Of a DNA stretch of 64,000 bases, positions 61,366 through 64,000 are shown piece by piece. This stretch comes from Hippasteria phrygiana (lineage: Eukaryota; Echinodermata; Asteroidea; Valvatida; Goniasteridae), in assembly GCA_037893225.1 (NCBI GenBank), contig JAZGUH010000733.1:682001-746000 (forward strand), given 5' to 3'. A program made the position numbers and the translations under genes. Position 1 is the first letter of the stretch. The number at the start of each line of letters is the position of its first letter. The notes beneath the pieces were generated by a model. That model saw only the letters and a list, made by a program, of their open reading frames with translations, was not told the DNA's origin and searched no databases.

Positions 61366-62229
61366 ATTTCATAAATGCCTTCTTACGAAAAATGTAAAAA
61401 CCTTTAAAAGTTTTAAATATTTTTGGGATGATTTGATTTCTTTTTTGAAATCGTGTTAAAGTGTGCACAGATCAGAAACTTTGAGCTCCATTTTTTCAAA
61501 ACGGGGTGAAGACTGACAACTCTAAAAGGTATCAGTATGTGTGTTCAGCATGTAATTTTTGTTAACCCTTTTCTTGTCTGGTTCCTGGTTCGTAACTTCG
61601 TCATACACGCGCACGCACCATGTATTACTAGCTATAGCTCATTGGTAAACGCGCATAGTAGTGCGTGAACTTCCGGTTCCAATTGTTACGGTTTAACTCC
61701 GTGTGAAGTACGCGTGCTTTAAGTTGAAGTGACTTCACGCTTACAAACCATATACAGAATTTCATATGGGAAGTTTAAAAAACAACCAACAAAACAAATC
61801 ATAAAACGTAATTAACGACAGGTATAGTTACCCGCAGTCTCTTCTAACTGTTTTTTTAACTGCTATTTTAAAAACTTTCTTCTCATTTTTTTAAATATAC
61901 AATTCTAAAAGAATAAAATATATATATTCTTTTTAACCCACCCTTCCCCGAAATTGAATGACACAAAATGAAATGAATAATTGTAGGCCTATTTTATAAT
62001 CTTCTGAAATGACAAAAAAAAATAAACTAGCGCTAACTCATTGATTTATTACGCGCGGAGATACATTTAATCCTGCCTGCGCGCAGACATTTTTCGTCTG
62101 TGTAACTGTTTAATAGAACATAATGAAAATTGATGGAGTGAATTTGTAACGTGGTGTCGATTGAGAAAACGTGTTAGTTAAAAATATTATTCAATATTAT
62201 ATGGGTTTCTATCTTTGGTTTTCAATACT
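61366..62229. other. Unannotated sequence 3' of the transposase
   Basis: AT-rich; I searched it for an inverted partner of the ACGCGTAA repeats and found none. A short palindrome GTGAAGT...ACTTCAC lies at about 61702-61737. Confidence 0.4.
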
Positions 62230-62245
62230 GGCCCTGAAAAGGGCC
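62230..62245 (-). promoter_or_regulatory. Histone-type mRNA 3' stem-loop, second
   Basis: Minus strand GGCCCTTTTCAGGGCC: 6-bp stem, TTTC loop, a perfect match to the metazoan consensus GGYYYTTTTCARRRCC. It is followed, about 11 nt on, by CCAAAGATAG, which resembles the purine-rich histone downstream element. Confidence 0.75.
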
Positions 62246-62246
62246 G

Positions 62247-62262
62247 GGCTCTGAAAAGAGCC
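62247..62262 (-). promoter_or_regulatory. Histone-type mRNA 3' stem-loop, first
   Basis: Minus strand GGCTCTTTTCAGAGCC, identical to the classical histone stem-loop, preceded by CCAAAC. It begins 26 nt after the transposase stop and is separated by one base from a second stem-loop. In replication-dependent histone genes this element binds SLBP and directs non-polyadenylated 3' processing. Confidence 0.8.
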
Positions 62263-62288
62263 GTTTGGATTTATAGTGGATGCTCGTT

Positions 62289-63368
62289 TTAGTATCCGGA
62301 TGCCTTTCCCTGTCTTTCTACCACACGGGGAAGAACTTTTTGAAGATGACCGATGTACTTTCGGCACTTTTCTTCGGTCACGAAATTCAACCAGAAGTCG
62401 CGTATGCCTGTCACAAGCTGCTCCTTGGTAGATGGTTTTACCTTTTTCCTGAGGTGGCCTTTCAGTTCTGCCCAAAGACACTCGATGGGATTGAGGTCGG
62501 GCGATTCGGCGGGGGTACGGAACCAGGTAATGTAGTTTTCGCGCATGAGCCGCTGCGTAAACCTACTGGTGTGAGTGGGGCAGTTGTCCTGCTGAAATCT
62601 ATGGCCATTTTGAAACTTGCGTGCCAAGAAGGGGACAAGCCGATCGCGCAAGATGTTTTCTGCGTAAAAGGTGGAGTCCATAAGACCTTCGAAAATAAAA
62701 ATTCCAGTTGCTCCTCTTTTCGAAATTCCACCCCACACGTGTACTTTTAGAGGGTGCTTTGGCTTTCCTTTTGGCTCAAAAGGTTGGTCCTTTTTACGAA
62801 AGCATTTTTTTGCGTGGCGCTCGATTTCGACGGAGCACTCGTCGCTCCAGATGACATCGTCAAAATGTTCGTGCGTGTCTAAGCATCGCTGTGCAAATTG
62901 CATGCGGATTGGCCTATTTGCGTGCTTGATAAGTTGGCAATATTTTGTACTTTTGCATGTCCACAATAGTTTTTTTCTAGCGCGACGTATTGTGGATTCT
63001 GGGAGAACCACGCCTGTTTCCTCTGAAATGCTTCGCTGCAGGTCTAACGCATTCAGCTCATTGTCGCGCTCTAAACATTCATCAATAATGTCGCGCATTC
63101 GCGGCGTAAGCTTACTCTTTCGGCCTGACCGCGGCTTATCTACAATGCTGGAAGTTGTACGCACACGCCGTAAGAATCGAGAAAGCCCACCCCGGGAAAC
63201 AGAAATTGCATCTTCTGCAAGAGTATCCTTGATGGCTCGGTTTGAGAGCCCCCGAGCATGCAGCAACACAATTCTCTGGCGGGTGTACGCACTAAAACGA
63301 GCCATCCGGTGTAGTATGTTGTAGACAGGGAATGGAAAGGCATATGTCTGCTGCTCGCGTTTGCACAT
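62289..63368 (-). CDS. Tc1-type DDE transposase
   Basis: An intact 359-codon frame for the enzyme that cuts and pastes a Tc1/mariner element at TA sites. Residues about 27-70 and 85-135 look like the two DNA-binding helix-turn-helix halves, joined by the basic KPRSGRKSK linker (78-86, a GRPR-like motif). The catalytic triad is visible: D176 in WSDE, D261 in QQDN and E296 in NPIECLW, with 34 residues between the last two (DD34E, Tc1 type). The VHVWGGISKRG (209-219) and SPDLNPIECLW (289-299) motifs are typical of the family. Family proteins are usually about 340 residues, so Met22 (codon at 63305-63303, MARFSAYTRQR) is the more likely start; the upstream Met1 is possible. No frameshift or stop, so it may be active or recently so. 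The 3' side carries two histone-type stem-loops 26 nt after the stop; the 5' side has inverted ACGCGTAA repeats. It shows no similarity in composition to the array on the left. Confidence 0.93.
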   Translation of the reverse strand: MCKREQQTYAFPFPVYNILHRMARFSAYTRQRIVLLHARGLSNRAIKDTLAEDAISVSRGGLSRFLRRVRTTSSIVDKPRSGRKSKLTPRMRDIIDECLERDNELNALDLQRSISEETGVVLPESTIRRARKKLLWTCKSTKYCQLIKHANRPIRMQFAQRCLDTHEHFDDVIWSDECSVEIERHAKKCFRKKDQPFEPKGKPKHPLKVHVWGGISKRGATGIFIFEGLMDSTFYAENILRDRLVPFLARKFQNGHRFQQDNCPTHTSRFTQRLMRENYITWFRTPAESPDLNPIECLWAELKGHLRKKVKPSTKEQLVTGIRDFWLNFVTEEKCRKYIGHLQKVLPRVVERQGKASGY

Positions 63369-63380
63369 TTTTATACTCCA

Positions 63381-63440
63381 AGATTTACGCGTAAGGTTAC
63401 GCGTAAGGTTACGCGTAAGGTCTTACGCGAAAGATACGTG
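63381..63440. repeat. ACGCGTAAGGTT tandem repeats upstream of the transposase
   Basis: Three TTACGCGTAAGG units plus TTACGCGAAAG, about 15 bp upstream of the first transposase Met. The inverse reads TTTCGCGTAAG followed by TTACGCGTAA words, as at 55975-56030, so the two sides form a long imperfect inverted pair. The actual right terminus was not located. Confidence 0.7.
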
Positions 63441-63940
63441 TTTTTTTCGCGTATGATACGCATTGCGTGCATGCTCTGCTCCAAAAAGCAACATTTTCTA
63501 TTGCAGATTCATGTGAATAATACTAATACCGTTATCAACTAAAAAAGCAGTATCGATTTCAAATTACAATTTTGACGGATTTTCAGTATTTTGTGCGTGG
63601 CAATAATACGGAGAATGTCGCTGTATTTGATGCCCAAATTGTTGGGCTTGGTCGGGACTAATGTTAATTGAATTGAAAGTAAATTTTGGTCCGCATAATA
63701 TTTACATAACATTAACTTTTACTAAAAGCGTGAAAATGGTTTGGTTATGATAACGAATTTCGGGGGGAAAAATATGTTGACTAAAAAAACGAGCTGTTTG
63801 GGTGCTATATATGTAGGCCTACAATGTGATTCAAGTGCCCCTACATTTAACTTTAGACGCTCTCGATACTAGGCCTGCAAAATCGTTTTGATCACAGTTT
63901 TAAAATCCGGAAATGTTGGGTTCAGCACTGTTAAATAATT
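63441..63940. other. Unannotated sequence
   Basis: No gene. TAATGTTAATT at about 63659-63669 is partly inverse to AATTAACAT near the left end at 55746, a weak hint of the right terminus. Confidence 0.3.
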
Positions 63941-63992
63941 CCAGCGTATCGAACCGATATTGTGCAGAAATTCTAGCGTATCGAACCGATGC
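63941..63992. repeat. AGCGTATCGAACCGAT direct repeat at window edge
   Basis: Two copies (63943-63958 and 63975-63990), 32 bp apart; resembles the subterminal repeats of hAT-like elements seen elsewhere in the window. Probably the start of another element cut by the window edge. Confidence 0.6.
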
Positions 63993-64000
63993 GTACGCTC

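Noticed and set aside
62671..63324. 217-codon frame on the plus strand, and 156 codons at 62280-62750
   Set aside because: Antisense shadows of the transposase, with no recognisable domain.

Overview
The window looks like non-coding, transposon-dense DNA from an animal, most likely a marine invertebrate (echinoderm, cephalochordate or mollusc are all possible; I cannot decide). Reasons: no bacterial-type gene packing, no recognisable host exon, many microsatellites and long poly-G/poly-C runs, frequent TACATGTA words, tRNA-derived repeats, and eukaryotic DNA transposon ends (hAT, piggyBac-like, Tc1/mariner, Helitron-like). The only convincing protein-coding gene in 64 kb is a 359-codon Tc1-type transposase on the minus strand near the right end (62289-63368).

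Layout. 1-40.4 kb is AT-rich unique sequence peppered with non-autonomous elements: TTAA-flanked short elements with CCCTAACC or CCCTCCT ends (6.3, 10.1, 12.9, 15.3, 16.4, 17.9, 19.3, 29.6, 35.6, 38.5 kb), one of which carries a 42-bp minisatellite (16.4-16.9 kb); two well-delimited hAT elements with exact 8-bp target duplications (22125-24346 and 30125-31527); a third hAT-like element with two further elements nested in it (38257-39509); long palindromes (3.4, 26.5, 34.1 kb); and a tRNA-derived SINE head (33.8 kb).

40.4-55.7 kb is one continuous 15.3-kb array. Read on the minus strand, its 11 head-to-tail units share constant ends: a constant 5' block and, in 10 of 11, a 3' end made of an 18-nt hairpin lying 6-13 nt before a terminal CTAG followed by T. 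That is the signature of a Helitron 3' end, so I read the array as a rolling-circle-type concatemer with variable interiors. It holds about 109 copies of TGACGTCA (the CRE/ATF octamer), counted by eye.

55.7-64 kb is CpG-richer. It begins with a TA|CAGT junction that cuts the array in mid-repeat, has ACGCGTAA tandem repeats at both its left (55.76-56.13 kb) and, inverted, its right side (63.38-63.44 kb), two 166-bp foldback copies (59.8, 61.2 kb), and the transposase. Directly 3' of the transposase stop are two tandem perfect matches to the 16-nt histone mRNA 3' stem-loop, which would suggest histone-type 3' processing of the transposase transcript. The same stem-loop also occurs in the 34.1-kb palindrome and in a diverged relative at 14.5 kb, next to a hammerhead-like core.

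Nothing here forms an operon or a host pathway; the story is one of mobile elements inserted into, nested in and amplified beside each other.
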